DNA from: Chitinophaga arvensicola
Lineage (GTDB): Bacteria > Bacteroidota > Bacteroidia > Chitinophagales > Chitinophagaceae
Reading direction: 5' to 3'
Assembly: GCF_900110835.1 (NCBI RefSeq)
Contig: NZ_FOJG01000001.1
Location: 2,325,499-2,389,498, forward strand
DNA length: 64,000 nt
The notes under the pieces were generated by a model. That model ran no database searches, was not told where the DNA came from, and worked only from the letters and a program-made list of their open reading frames with translations. The first letter of the stretch is position 1. Each line of letters begins with the position of its first letter. The translations under genes were made by a program, and so were the position numbers. Shown one piece after another: positions 18,136-26,378 of this stretch.

Positions 18136-18720
18136 TTATTTTCCCTTTTTGTCGTCGTTCCCTTCGTCTTCTTCCCATTCGTCGCTGTCTTCCCAGTCTT
18201 CATCTTCTTCCCAGTCCTCGTCATCGCCGTCCTCGTCTATAAGCAGACTTTGTTCAGAGCCGGGTTCCACGTTGTTTTCGCGCCAGTGGGTCACTATTTC
18301 GTCGGCTTTTTGTTGTACCGGGCTAAAGTCGCTGATGGTAGCGCCTTCGAAGTCAATTTCCACATCGGGCAGGGCTTTAATGGCATTAAAGCAGTCCTGC
18401 AGGAGGCTGATATTGACGGGAGCGTTGCGCAATGCACTGTATGATAACCTGATAGCATCGAAGGGACCGCCGTTATGAAATACTTCTTCTCCATTGATCA
18501 TGGGAAAAAGCCATACCAGCACGTCGTCGCCCGACTCTTCGCTGTTGAGGATACCAAAAAAATCATCGAGTTGTTCAAAACCCAATGGCGCCAGTTGCGC
18601 GAATGCTTTGTTCCTGGCAGGAAATTTAGGATGCTCTTCTCCTGTAATTAAGAATAATTCACCGAACCTGGGCTTCTCTTTTGCAGCAAACCTGAAGTCA
18701 ATGAGGATATCGTTTTCCAT
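18136..18720 (-). CDS. Hypothetical protein with an extremely acidic C-terminal tail
   Basis: The 194-residue cytoplasmic protein has a globular N-terminal ~155 residues (ENDILIDFRFAAKEKPRFGE, FGILNSEESGDDVLVWLFPM) and then a tail made almost only of Asp, Glu and Trp (repeats such as EDEDWEDSDEWEEDE), closing with Lys residues. No family is recognised. The regular D/E-W pattern may bind basic partners or mimic nucleic acid; that is inference. It is monocistronic with its own terminator. Confidence 0.7.
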   Translation of the reverse strand: MENDILIDFRFAAKEKPRFGELFLITGEEHPKFPARNKAFAQLAPLGFEQLDDFFGILNSEESGDDVLVWLFPMINGEEVFHNGGPFDAIRLSYSALRNAPVNISLLQDCFNAIKALPDVEIDFEGATISDFSPVQQKADEIVTHWRENNVEPGSEQSLLIDEDGDDEDWEEDEDWEDSDEWEEDEGNDDKKGK

Positions 18721-18783
18721 TGATGGCTATTCTGTTTTCTACTGTAATTTAATAGTTTAATCGGAAGGTATTGAAAAAATATT

Positions 18784-19215
18784 CTACTGGATAACAGCTG
18801 CAGCGATTCTGCGGTAGGCGTGCAGGTATTTATTCAGGCGGGCAATATCTTTTTCTTTTACGTCTGTCATACGCCTGATATCCATATTATCGGTCAGATC
18901 ATTGAGTTTAACCATACAGGCCAGGCGGTTCTGGAGGGTACGGTCTACAAAGTGCTCATAATCTTCGTCTTCATCCAGTTTGGTTACACAGTAAAGGGCT
19001 GCCAGCAGTTGTGGCGCGAGGCCTTCCTGTTCGAGGGCTTCAAAGGTCCAGTCAGTATCTTCTACAATATCATGCAGTACACCTACTATCTTTTCTTCTT
19101 CGGTACGGCCCATTTGCATCACACGGAGTACATGCCCTATATAGGGTTGTCCGTATTTGTCTACCTGGCCTTTATGGGCATCAGTAGCTATTTCGATCGC
19201 TCTGCTCAGATTCAT
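18784..19215 (-). CDS. RelA/SpoT-type HD-domain hydrolase (small alarmone hydrolase-like)
   Basis: From ATG 19215 the protein has 143 residues and consists of one HD domain. Motifs are AHKGQVDKYGQPYIGH (first His), VGVLHDIVEDTDWTFEAL (the HD pair and the ED of ppGpp hydrolases), and KLNDLTDNMD (K-x-N/A-D-R/L). This matches MESH1-like stand-alone hydrolases that cleave (p)ppGpp or NADPH. There is no synthetase domain. A longer frame to 19248 would begin inside the nagB terminator stem, so it is rejected. Function as alarmone hydrolase is inferred from the fold. Confidence 0.78.
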   Translation of the reverse strand: MNLSRAIEIATDAHKGQVDKYGQPYIGHVLRVMQMGRTEEEKIVGVLHDIVEDTDWTFEALEQEGLAPQLLAALYCVTKLDEDEDYEHFVDRTLQNRLACMVKLNDLTDNMDIRRMTDVKEKDIARLNKYLHAYRRIAAAVIQ

Positions 19216-19221
19216 GGTAAA

Positions 19222-19256
19222 AAAGAAGGGGACTGCGATGATACTCACAGTCCCCC
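19222..19256 (-). terminator. Terminator after the nagB fusion gene
   Basis: GGGGACTG (19228-19235) pairs with CAGTCCCC (19248-19255). On the minus strand it is followed by TTCTTTTTT. It separates the nagB fusion (stop at 19271) from the HD hydrolase. Confidence 0.85.
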
Positions 19257-19270
19257 GGTTGATAATTTAT

Positions 19271-21196
19271 TTACATAAAGTGATAACGTACGAATGCTTC
19301 CATCGCGGCGTATTTCTGTAAGCCTAAGCGGTCATACATATCTGCGGTGTTGGCGTTGCGGTCTTCAGCACGTTGCCAGAACTCGCGGAGATCGGTACCC
19401 TGGAAAGGCACCACATCTTTCTGACTCTGGTGGATGAAGATGCCGAGGCGTTTCTGCATTACCTGGTCAGGGCTCATTGGCACTGCCATTTCAATCTCAT
19501 GCATTTCCCACTCCTGCCATGCACCTTTGTACAGCCATACCCAGCAATCTTTTGCCCATGGTTCTGATTTCACAATGTCCAGTGCAGCGAAGATCACGTC
19601 CAGGCACACTTTGTGGGTACCATGCGGATCGGCGAGGTCACCGGCGCAGAAGATCTGCTGTGGTTGCAGTTTGCGCAGTAATTCAACAGTCAGTGCCACA
19701 TCTTCAGGACCCATTGGTTTCTTTTCCACCAGGCCGGTTTCATAGAAAGGCAGGTTCTGGAAATGGGCGTTTTCTTCCGGAATACCTACATAACGGCAGG
19801 TAGCTTTGGCTTCGCAACGACGGATCAGACCTTTAATAGCGCGGATTTCAGGTGTATCTTTCTGGCTGGGTTTCTTGGTACGGATGAAAGCTTTTGCTTC
19901 GTCCAGTATCATGGAACTTTTGCTCTTGTCGATGTCGAACATACCTTCAAAGCCTACGGCAAAGTCGATGAAACGCAGCAGGAACTCGTCTGTTACGGCG
20001 ATGTTGCCGGAAGTCTGGTAAGCTACGTGTACATCATGCCCTTGTTCGTGTAAACGGATAAAGGTACCACCCATAGAGATGATATCATCATCAGGATGCG
20101 GAGAGAAGATCAGCGCACGCTTTTTAGCGGGTTCTGAACGTTCCGGATGGTTCGGTAACTGCGGACCAGGTTTACCGCCAGGCCAGCCGGTAATGGTATC
20201 ACGGATCGCATTGAATTCTTCGATATTCAGCTCATACGCAGAACCATATTGTACGATCAGGTCGTTCAAACCATTTTCGTTATAGTCTTTATCGGTGAGC
20301 ATCAGGATGGGCTTATTCAGCTTCAGCGCCAGGCTGCATACTGCTTTGCGGATCAGACCTGGTGTCCATTCGCAATCGCCGGTGAGCCATGGTTCGTTGA
20401 AACGGGTCAGCTCAGCAGCTGCCTGCTCATCGATGATAAATTTGCAGTTAGGATGCTGTTGCAGCAGGGAAGCAGGCACCTGGTCGGTACTGTGTCCTTC
20501 CACAGAGCGGCGAACGATCTTTGATTTGTGGGAACCCCAGGCCATCAGTAAGATACGTTTTGCTTTGAAGATGCTGCTCAGGCCCATGGTAATCGCCAGA
20601 CGGGGCACCTGGCTCATATTTGGGAATTCGTACGCATTGGCCAGACGGGTGCTGTTGTCCAATGTAACGAGACGGGTATGAGAGTTCATATTGGCGCCTG
20701 GTTCATTGAAGCCGATATGGCCGTTGTTACCGATACCCAGTACCTGGATATCAATACCACCTAATTCTTCAATGCGTTTGTCGTAGGCTTCGCAATATTT
20801 TTTGATCTGATCTTTCGGGATGGTACCATCCGGAATGTTGTACTGTCCTTCCGGGATATCCACGTGATTGAACAGGTGTTCTTTCATAAAGCGGTTGTAG
20901 CTCTGTAAAGCATCCGGCTCTATAGGGTAATATTCATCCAGGTTAAATGTGATGACATTCTTGAAGCTGAGTCCTTCTTCTTTGTGCAGACGTACCAGTT
21001 CTGCGTACAGATATTTAGGGGTGGAGCCGGTGGCCAGTCCTAAAATACAATTTTGTCCGGCAGCCTGCCTTTCGCGGATCAGCGCGGCAATTTCCTGTGC
21101 TACTGCTTTGGAACCCTCTTTGGCAGAAGGATGAATTTCCACAGCAATTTGTTCAAAGCTGTCGATCAGTTCGATTTCCTGATGATTAATCGTCAT
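19271..21196 (-). CDS. nagB: Glucosamine-6-phosphate deaminase fused to a PIG-L/LmbE deacetylase domain
   Basis: Residues 1-~280 are a NagB deaminase (GlcN-6-P to Fru-6-P plus NH3): GLATGSTPKYLYAEL, TFNLDEYYPI, and LGIGNNGHIGFNEPG with the active-site His. Residues ~360-641 are a PIG-L-type Zn-dependent N-deacetylase: ALIFSPHPDDDIISMGGTF holds the first metal motif (AHPDDE-like, last residue Asp) and LADPHGTHKVC the second His. The 641-residue fusion is known in Bacteroidota, with the second half uncharacterised. No separate nagA lies in the window, so this half could deacetylate GlcNAc-6-P or a related sugar (inference). It is the last gene of the glycan run, 244 bp after GH20, with its own terminator. 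Confidence 0.92.
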   Translation of the reverse strand: MTINHQEIELIDSFEQIAVEIHPSAKEGSKAVAQEIAALIRERQAAGQNCILGLATGSTPKYLYAELVRLHKEEGLSFKNVITFNLDEYYPIEPDALQSYNRFMKEHLFNHVDIPEGQYNIPDGTIPKDQIKKYCEAYDKRIEELGGIDIQVLGIGNNGHIGFNEPGANMNSHTRLVTLDNSTRLANAYEFPNMSQVPRLAITMGLSSIFKAKRILLMAWGSHKSKIVRRSVEGHSTDQVPASLLQQHPNCKFIIDEQAAAELTRFNEPWLTGDCEWTPGLIRKAVCSLALKLNKPILMLTDKDYNENGLNDLIVQYGSAYELNIEEFNAIRDTITGWPGGKPGPQLPNHPERSEPAKKRALIFSPHPDDDIISMGGTFIRLHEQGHDVHVAYQTSGNIAVTDEFLLRFIDFAVGFEGMFDIDKSKSSMILDEAKAFIRTKKPSQKDTPEIRAIKGLIRRCEAKATCRYVGIPEENAHFQNLPFYETGLVEKKPMGPEDVALTVELLRKLQPQQIFCAGDLADPHGTHKVCLDVIFAALDIVKSEPWAKDCWVWLYKGAWQEWEMHEIEMAVPMSPDQVMQKRLGIFIHQSQKDVVPFQGTDLREFWQRAEDRNANTADMYDRLGLQKYAAMEAFVRYHFM

Positions 21197-21200
21197 TTGT

Positions 21201-21208
21201 AAACGTTT
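21201..21208. promoter_or_regulatory. Candidate LacI-type half-operator before nagB
   Basis: AAACGTTT is an 8-bp palindrome with CG centre lying 4 nt before the nagB start. It shares its core with the 12-bp palindrome in the transporter divergent promoter at 30419-30430. Short and A/T-flanked, so chance is possible. Confidence 0.3.
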
Positions 21209-21400
21209 TTGATTAGATGCGGTTTAAAAACGAGCCGGAAAATTAAAGAATTTACTGCTAATGCACATTATTATTTAGCAATATTTAAATTATATTTCTT
21301 TAGCTTGTAGTGAACCATTTAATATTCGATCTCGTTAATATGTTTAGCATACAGCGGTTGAAGGCCGTATCATATATTTTGGTGTAGGAGTCATAAAAAT

Positions 21401-21434
21401 GAAAACCGTTCCGCAATTTGCCGGGACGGTTTTC
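21401..21434 (-). terminator. Terminator after the GH20 gene
   Basis: GAAAACCGTTCC (21401-21412) pairs with GGGACGGTTTTC (21423-21434), with one G-T pair. On the minus strand CATTTTTATG follows. It implies that nagB is mostly transcribed from its own promoter or by read-through. Confidence 0.75.
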
Positions 21435-21440
21435 TCTTTT

Positions 21441-23738
21441 TTACTCTATAATAAATTCATCTGCAAACAACCAGGCGCCATTGCCGGCTCCAGCTGCACC
21501 CGCAGGGATCTTACCAAAATTCTGCAGCTGCACTTTTACAAAGCGGCCACGAACCGATTGCAGTTTACCTCTTACCTTGTTAATTCCCTGTTGTGCAAAA
21601 GTATTTTGCTTAAATATTTCTTTATAGGTTTTTCCGTCGTCGGATACTGAAAACACCACCTGCTTCGGCGGATAGATCCAGTCGCCCTTTACATTGATCG
21701 TATTAATACCAACGCCGTGAATATCCTGTATACTATCCAGTTCTACTATTGCTTCCATGTCTGTTCCTTTAAAGCCAAACCACTCGCTGTCGTTATAGGC
21801 GGCATTTCCTTCCACGCCATTTACCAGGGCAAAGTTGGATTCCGGCCGGTGGCTGGCATCCGCTATGGAAGCCATGGTCACCTTTTTGCCTAATCCTTTG
21901 TGATACACGAATGCCTGGCTGTATTCGTTACCAAAAGGCTTTCCGTCCTGGAATACCTGCGCACGGAGGGTGCCGGTGCGGGTAACAGAAACGGGCGCCG
22001 TGTAAGGAGTCGCAGAAGGGGTAGGAGCAGTACTATCCGTGGTGAAAAATATTTTGCCACCACTCAGTTTACTGTTTAATACCACATCCACGCCGCCTTT
22101 ACCATTATCGGTTACTTTGCCGGTTACTTCAAATACATGTTTGGCGTAGTTTACTTTTTTGAGGTCCAGTCTTTTTACATGTACTTTCAAACGGTCTACA
22201 AAGTTGTCGTAATTGCGCTTGTCTTTCGGAGACCATAACACTTCTGACAATGCGCAGGCACGGGGATATACCATGTATTCCATGTAGTCGTTGTTACCAA
22301 TGTATTCTGACCACAGATTGGCCTGTGCGCCTTTGATGTATTTCGCTTCGTCGGCGCTCAGTTCTGTTGGCACCGGCTCGTAGGAATATACTTTGCTGAC
22401 CGGCAGGAATCCGCCGATGGCCAGTGGTTCGTTCGCACCCCTGGACTGATAATGATCAAAGTAGCAGAATTCGCCTGGTGTCATGATCACATCATGTTTT
22501 TGTTTGGCGGCGGCAATGCCTCCTTCAATTCCTCTCCAGCTCATAACAGTGGCGTTGGGAGCCAGACCGCCTTCCAGGATTTCATCCCAGCCTATGATCT
22601 GCCGGCCTTTGCTGTTCAGATATTTTTCCATGCGCTGAATGAAGTAACTCTGCAGGGCATGTTCATCTTTCAATCCTTCCTGTTTCATGCGCAGCTGGCA
22701 CTTCGGACATTTCTCCCAGCGCACTTTCGGCGATTCATCGCCACCGATGTGGATATATTTGCTGGGAAACAGTTCCATTACTTCATCCAGTACATCCTGC
22801 AGGAAAAGGTATACGCTGTCGTTGCCGGCGCAGTATACGTCGTCATAAACGCCCCAGCGGGTGCCTACTTCGTAAGGGCCACCGGTACAACCCAGGTTTG
22901 GATAAGCGGTGAGTGCAGCGAGGGAGTGACCCGGCATTTCAATCTCAGGGATCACGGTAATAAAATGATCTGCCGCATATTTCACCACTTCTTTTACCTG
23001 CTCCTGTGTATAATAGCCACCATAGGGCTTGCCATCATATTTGTTGTCGGCATAGCGACCTGCCATGGTTTCCTTTCTTTTGGAAGCCACTTCCTGCAGG
23101 CGGGGATACTTTTTAATTTCTATCCGCCAGCCCTGGTCTTCTGTGAGATGCCAGTGAAAAGTATTCAGCTTGTGCATCGCCATCAGGTCGATATACTTTT
23201 TTATAAAATCGACGGAGAAGAAGTGACGGCCCACATCCAGGTGAAGACCACGGTAAGCGAAGCGGGGGGCATCGGTGATGTTAACACCGGGTACATACAT
23301 CGCTTTTGCTTTTTCTACTGGCAGCAGCTGGATCAGTGTCTGCACGCCATAGAAGGTACCGGCGCCGCTATTGCCTTTGATGGTAATGTTATCGTGACCG
23401 GCAGTTAGCGTGTAGCCTTCTGCGTTAGCTGTGTCTTTACCTGTTTCCAGTATAATCACATTCTTATCGCCCTGGTCTTTTACCGCCAGTTCGTAGCCGG
23501 TGAGTTCTTTCAGCCACGCGTTGAATAAGGCGGCGGTTTTTTTATCGTTATCATTGGTGGCAACGATCACAGTTTGCTTATCCAGTAAAAAGGAATCGGC
23601 TGTTTCGCTGACGCTGGCAGGCATAGGAATGATGCTCACGCTGCCTTTGGGAGCGGTGGTCTGTTGAGAGCCGGAGCAGCTCCACAGGCCACCTGCAGCC
23701 ATCAGTAAGCACAGGTGAATTACTCTTTTCATTGTCAT
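21441..23738 (-). CDS. Beta-N-acetylhexosaminidase, GH20, lipoprotein
   Basis: The enzyme removes terminal beta-GlcNAc/GalNAc from glycans or chitooligosaccharides. The 765 residues comprise a lipoprotein signal with lipobox LWSC (~Cys22), a GH20b N-terminal domain (~30-150) and a GH20 catalytic barrel (~155-520) with DVGRHFFSVDFIKKYIDLMA, HLTEDQGWRIEI and the catalytic pair in YIHIGGDESP. A chitobiase-type C-terminal beta domain (~540-620) and a discoidin (F5/8C-like) domain (~620-765) follow; both may bind carbohydrate. Two starts (23738 or 23732) are equivalent. It is predicted to sit on the cell surface or face the periplasm, supplying GlcNAc to the transporter and kinase encoded upstream in the run. 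Confidence 0.95.
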   Translation of the reverse strand: MTMKRVIHLCLLMAAGGLWSCSGSQQTTAPKGSVSIIPMPASVSETADSFLLDKQTVIVATNDNDKKTAALFNAWLKELTGYELAVKDQGDKNVIILETGKDTANAEGYTLTAGHDNITIKGNSGAGTFYGVQTLIQLLPVEKAKAMYVPGVNITDAPRFAYRGLHLDVGRHFFSVDFIKKYIDLMAMHKLNTFHWHLTEDQGWRIEIKKYPRLQEVASKRKETMAGRYADNKYDGKPYGGYYTQEQVKEVVKYAADHFITVIPEIEMPGHSLAALTAYPNLGCTGGPYEVGTRWGVYDDVYCAGNDSVYLFLQDVLDEVMELFPSKYIHIGGDESPKVRWEKCPKCQLRMKQEGLKDEHALQSYFIQRMEKYLNSKGRQIIGWDEILEGGLAPNATVMSWRGIEGGIAAAKQKHDVIMTPGEFCYFDHYQSRGANEPLAIGGFLPVSKVYSYEPVPTELSADEAKYIKGAQANLWSEYIGNNDYMEYMVYPRACALSEVLWSPKDKRNYDNFVDRLKVHVKRLDLKKVNYAKHVFEVTGKVTDNGKGGVDVVLNSKLSGGKIFFTTDSTAPTPSATPYTAPVSVTRTGTLRAQVFQDGKPFGNEYSQAFVYHKGLGKKVTMASIADASHRPESNFALVNGVEGNAAYNDSEWFGFKGTDMEAIVELDSIQDIHGVGINTINVKGDWIYPPKQVVFSVSDDGKTYKEIFKQNTFAQQGINKVRGKLQSVRGRFVKVQLQNFGKIPAGAAGAGNGAWLFADEFIIE

Positions 23739-23765
23739 ATAAAGGATTGTTTTTTTCGCTTTTGC

Positions 23766-23813
23766 TTATTAACAACAGGGTGCCGGCAATTACCGGCACC
23801 CTGTTGTTAATAA
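23766..23813. terminator. Perfect 21-bp inverted repeat between EEP and GH20 genes
   Basis: The arms 23766-23786 and 23793-23813 are exact complements (core AACAGGGTGCCGG) around CAATTA. There is no U tract, so it may be an intercistronic stabilising or attenuating hairpin inside the run. Confidence 0.6.
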
Positions 23814-23814
23814 C

Positions 23815-24588
23815 TTATTTCATTTCAAGTTCGCATAGTACCGGACGGTGGTCCGAAGCCACTGTTTCTTCAATGATGCGGGCGCCGGTAACAGTCCACC
23901 GGTGCCTGGGCGCTACCAGGATATAGTCCAGTTTTATTGTTGGTGAATCAGAAGGAAAGGTAGGTCCCATTCCATGAGTGGCGTCGGTAAATATTTGCTT
24001 CAGCACATTCACTTCTTTCGAGGAGGGAATGGCATTGAAATCGCCCGCCATAATCACGGGTGTGGACGTATTCCGGAAATAGTCTGCCAGTGCGTTTGCC
24101 TGTGCAATGCGGTCTGCCGGTTTTTTACCTGCATCCAGGTGTGTAGTAACAAACTGCAATGAGCTGTCTCCGGGAAGTTTGATGGTTACGATGCCTGCCG
24201 CCCTGGCTTCATTTCCTTTTCCGGAAGGCAAAGGCAGGGTGGTGGTGCTGCTGATGGGAAAACGCGAAAGGATACCGGTACCATAGCCGCCGCCTTCCAG
24301 GTCGATGGCTTTCACGAAATAGGTATACATGCCTGTGATGGATGCCAGTTCTTTCAGCTGATCTGATTGCTGGGTGCGGGAAGTGACGCTGTCTACTTCC
24401 TGCAGGGCTACCAGGTCAGGATTGGTGGCCAGTATTACATTGGCGATTCCTTTCAGGTCAAGCGCCTGTTTCATGTTTTCCCCATGGTGAATGTTGTACG
24501 TTAATACTTTTACTTTCTGTGTTTGTGCACAAAGTGAAAAGCTGGTAAAACATACCACCGTAATAAGCAGCATTTTTTTCATATCCAT
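23815..24588 (-). CDS. Secreted endonuclease/exonuclease/phosphatase (EEP) family hydrolase
   Basis: The 257-residue protein has a signal peptide (LLITVVCFTSFSLCAQ) and a complete EEP fold. Active-site elements are TYNIHHGEN, ALQEVDS (metal Glu), TTHLDAG, MAGDFNAIP and the terminal VASDHRPV (catalytic Asp-His). The family cleaves phosphodiester or phosphomonoester bonds in nucleic acids, sphingolipids or phosphoinositides. Its start lies 1 nt after the phosphodiesterase stop, so both secreted phosphohydrolases are clearly co-translated. The substrate cannot be read from sequence; the glycan setting suggests phosphorylated glycans or nucleotides (inference). Confidence 0.87.
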   Translation of the reverse strand: MDMKKMLLITVVCFTSFSLCAQTQKVKVLTYNIHHGENMKQALDLKGIANVILATNPDLVALQEVDSVTSRTQQSDQLKELASITGMYTYFVKAIDLEGGGYGTGILSRFPISSTTTLPLPSGKGNEARAAGIVTIKLPGDSSLQFVTTHLDAGKKPADRIAQANALADYFRNTSTPVIMAGDFNAIPSSKEVNVLKQIFTDATHGMGPTFPSDSPTIKLDYILVAPRHRWTVTGARIIEETVASDHRPVLCELEMK

Positions 24589-24589
24589 A

Positions 24590-25474
24590 TCATTTAAACG
24601 CGTCCTTCACTGGTCTTCCGATCCAAACCTGCGGTGTTTTCAGACCAAAGATCCAGGCCAGCGTAGCAGCGGTGTCATAGGTCATCACGCTACTGCTGAT
24701 CTCTTTGTTTTTTGCCACACCAGGGCCACGTATGATCCAGGGAATCTGCATTTCTTCCATGGTTTTGCCGCCATGTCCTTTCTTGATACCGCCATGATCC
24801 GCAGTGAGCAGGATAATAGTGTTATCCCACATGCCGGCGTCTTTTACTGCCTGCAGAATTTTTCCCAGTAACACATCATTCTTGGCTACCTGGTCGAAGT
24901 AAGGTTGAATATTATGACCAATATTATGCCCGGTTCCATCAGGCTCATCAAAATGGATGAACAGGAAATCCGGTTTCTTTTCTTTGATATAGGCTACAGA
25001 AGCGGCGGTAGCAAGACTATCATTGTCGTGTGTACCCAGGTCTTTATTTACCGCAGCTTTTGGGAAAAGGTAACCGATACCATCCCAGCTGTAAATAACG
25101 CCTATTTCTGCTTTTGGTTTTTGTTCACGCAACAGGGTATAGATCGAGGGGAACATGCCATATTGATCCAGTTCACGGGAAGGTAATTCCGGCTTCCTGC
25201 TGTCCCACTCTGTATAACCGTGTATTTCCGGACCGGCGCCCATCACCATGGAAGCCCAGTTTACAGCACTTGAAGAAGGCAGTACGCTGCGGGCTTTCAG
25301 GGTCCACGCACCGTCGTGCATCATTTGTTTCATGTTGGGGTTATCCACATGTGGAAAACAGTAGGCACCAAAGCCATCCATGCCAATCAGGATAACGTGC
25401 TTTACCCCTTTGACCTGTGCTTGCGCGAGGAATCCGCCAAGCAACAAGCCTGTTGCAATGATCAGTTTTTTCAT
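24590..25474 (-). CDS. Secreted alkaline-phosphatase-superfamily phosphodiesterase (NPP-like)
   Basis: From ATG 25474 (MKKLIIATGLLLGG) the protein has 294 residues with a signal peptide ending near AQAQ; GTG 25486 is the alternative. The fold is shown by HVILIGMDGFGAYCF (metal Asp), SSSAVNWASMVMGAGPEIHG with the nucleophile region, FIHFDEPDGTGHNIGH and LLTADHGG. This matches nucleotide pyrophosphatase/phosphodiesterases, which act on nucleotides, nucleotide sugars or lipid head groups. It lies between cutC and the EEP gene in the glycan run. Confidence 0.87.
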   Translation of the reverse strand: MKKLIIATGLLLGGFLAQAQVKGVKHVILIGMDGFGAYCFPHVDNPNMKQMMHDGAWTLKARSVLPSSSAVNWASMVMGAGPEIHGYTEWDSRKPELPSRELDQYGMFPSIYTLLREQKPKAEIGVIYSWDGIGYLFPKAAVNKDLGTHDNDSLATAASVAYIKEKKPDFLFIHFDEPDGTGHNIGHNIQPYFDQVAKNDVLLGKILQAVKDAGMWDNTIILLTADHGGIKKGHGGKTMEEMQIPWIIRGPGVAKNKEISSSVMTYDTAATLAWIFGLKTPQVWIGRPVKDAFK

Positions 25475-25558
25475 TTCGTTGTTCACTTTGTAGGCCGGCC
25501 AGTTGCCGCCTTTTATTAATAATGGGTGTAAATGGAATTCTAGCTAAACATGAAGAGG

Positions 25559-26314
25559 CTAAGATAGTAATGTTTTTTCGCCTATTTCACGGATTAATAT
25601 GACTTCTTTTTTTTGTGTGGCAGAGATGCCATACTCAGGTACGCCAGGAATGCCGCCCATACTCACATTGGGATTTCTGTAGATCATCCCGCTTTCTTCA
25701 TAGGCTTTGGCAGAGGTATGGAATTCAGTGACGCCGGTGCTGGTAATTAATTGGGCAATATTGTTGGCACGAACACCCGAGCCAGCCATGATGGCGATGC
25801 GGCCATCGGCTCTTTCTACCAGTTCTTTCAGCAGGGAAGCGCCTTCCAGGGCAGTGTTGCGTGCGCCGGAAGTGAGGATACGCTCACACCCGATTGCAAT
25901 AATATCTTCCAGTGCTTCAAACGGATTATCCGTCATATCGAAGGCACGGTGAAAGGTAACGCCCATGGGCCATGCCAGGTCTACCAGTGTTTTGCAGCGT
26001 GCTTTATCTACCCGGCCATCCGGTGTGAGAATCCCTATAACTACACCATTACAACCCAGTTGTTTGCAAAATTCAATATCACGTTTCATCACTTCAAATT
26101 CCAGGTCGGAATAGAGGAAGTCGCCGCCACGTGGACGGATAATAGGGTAGAGGTCTATTTTTACTTTTTCCCTGGCAATGGCAATGGTGCCATAACTGGG
26201 CGTGGTACCACCTTCCAGCAGGTTGTCACACAGTTCTATCCGGTTGGCGCCCCCTTCTGCGGCAGCAATGCAGGAGGCTACGGATGCAGCACATATTTCG
26301 AGGGTGAATGACAT
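25559..26314 (-). CDS. cutC: CutC family protein (TIM-barrel; historically 'copper homeostasis')
   Basis: The 251 residues match CutC throughout: LEICAASVASCIAAAEGGANRIELCDNL split across the first strands, GGTTPSYGTI, IRPRGGDFLYS, GVVIGILTPDG, FHRAFDMT, ERILTSGA and IMAGSGVRANN. Despite its name, the biochemical role of bacterial CutC is not firmly established. It is placed between GlcNAc-asparaginase and a secreted phosphodiesterase in the glycan run, with gaps of 64 and 72 bp. That context suggests a sugar-related role; no copper genes are nearby. Confidence 0.93.
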   Translation of the reverse strand: MSFTLEICAASVASCIAAAEGGANRIELCDNLLEGGTTPSYGTIAIAREKVKIDLYPIIRPRGGDFLYSDLEFEVMKRDIEFCKQLGCNGVVIGILTPDGRVDKARCKTLVDLAWPMGVTFHRAFDMTDNPFEALEDIIAIGCERILTSGARNTALEGASLLKELVERADGRIAIMAGSGVRANNIAQLITSTGVTEFHTSAKAYEESGMIYRNPNVSMGGIPGVPEYGISATQKKEVILIREIGEKTLLS

Positions 26315-26378
26315 AGCGAATAGTTTTTTATAGTAGTAGTCATCCGCCGTTAACGGTGTATAGTCAACGGCGGTTCAA

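Noticed and set aside
19216..19248. N-terminal extension of the HD hydrolase
   Set aside because: It would start inside the nagB terminator stem; ATG 19215 fits the domain.
22452..23408. 318-residue open frame on the plus strand
   Set aside because: It is antisense to the GH20 catalytic domain.
26344..26374. Hairpin CCGCCGTT/AACGGCGG between asparaginase and cutC genes as a terminator
   Set aside because: Only 8 bp and no T tract on the transcribed strand; probably not an operon end.
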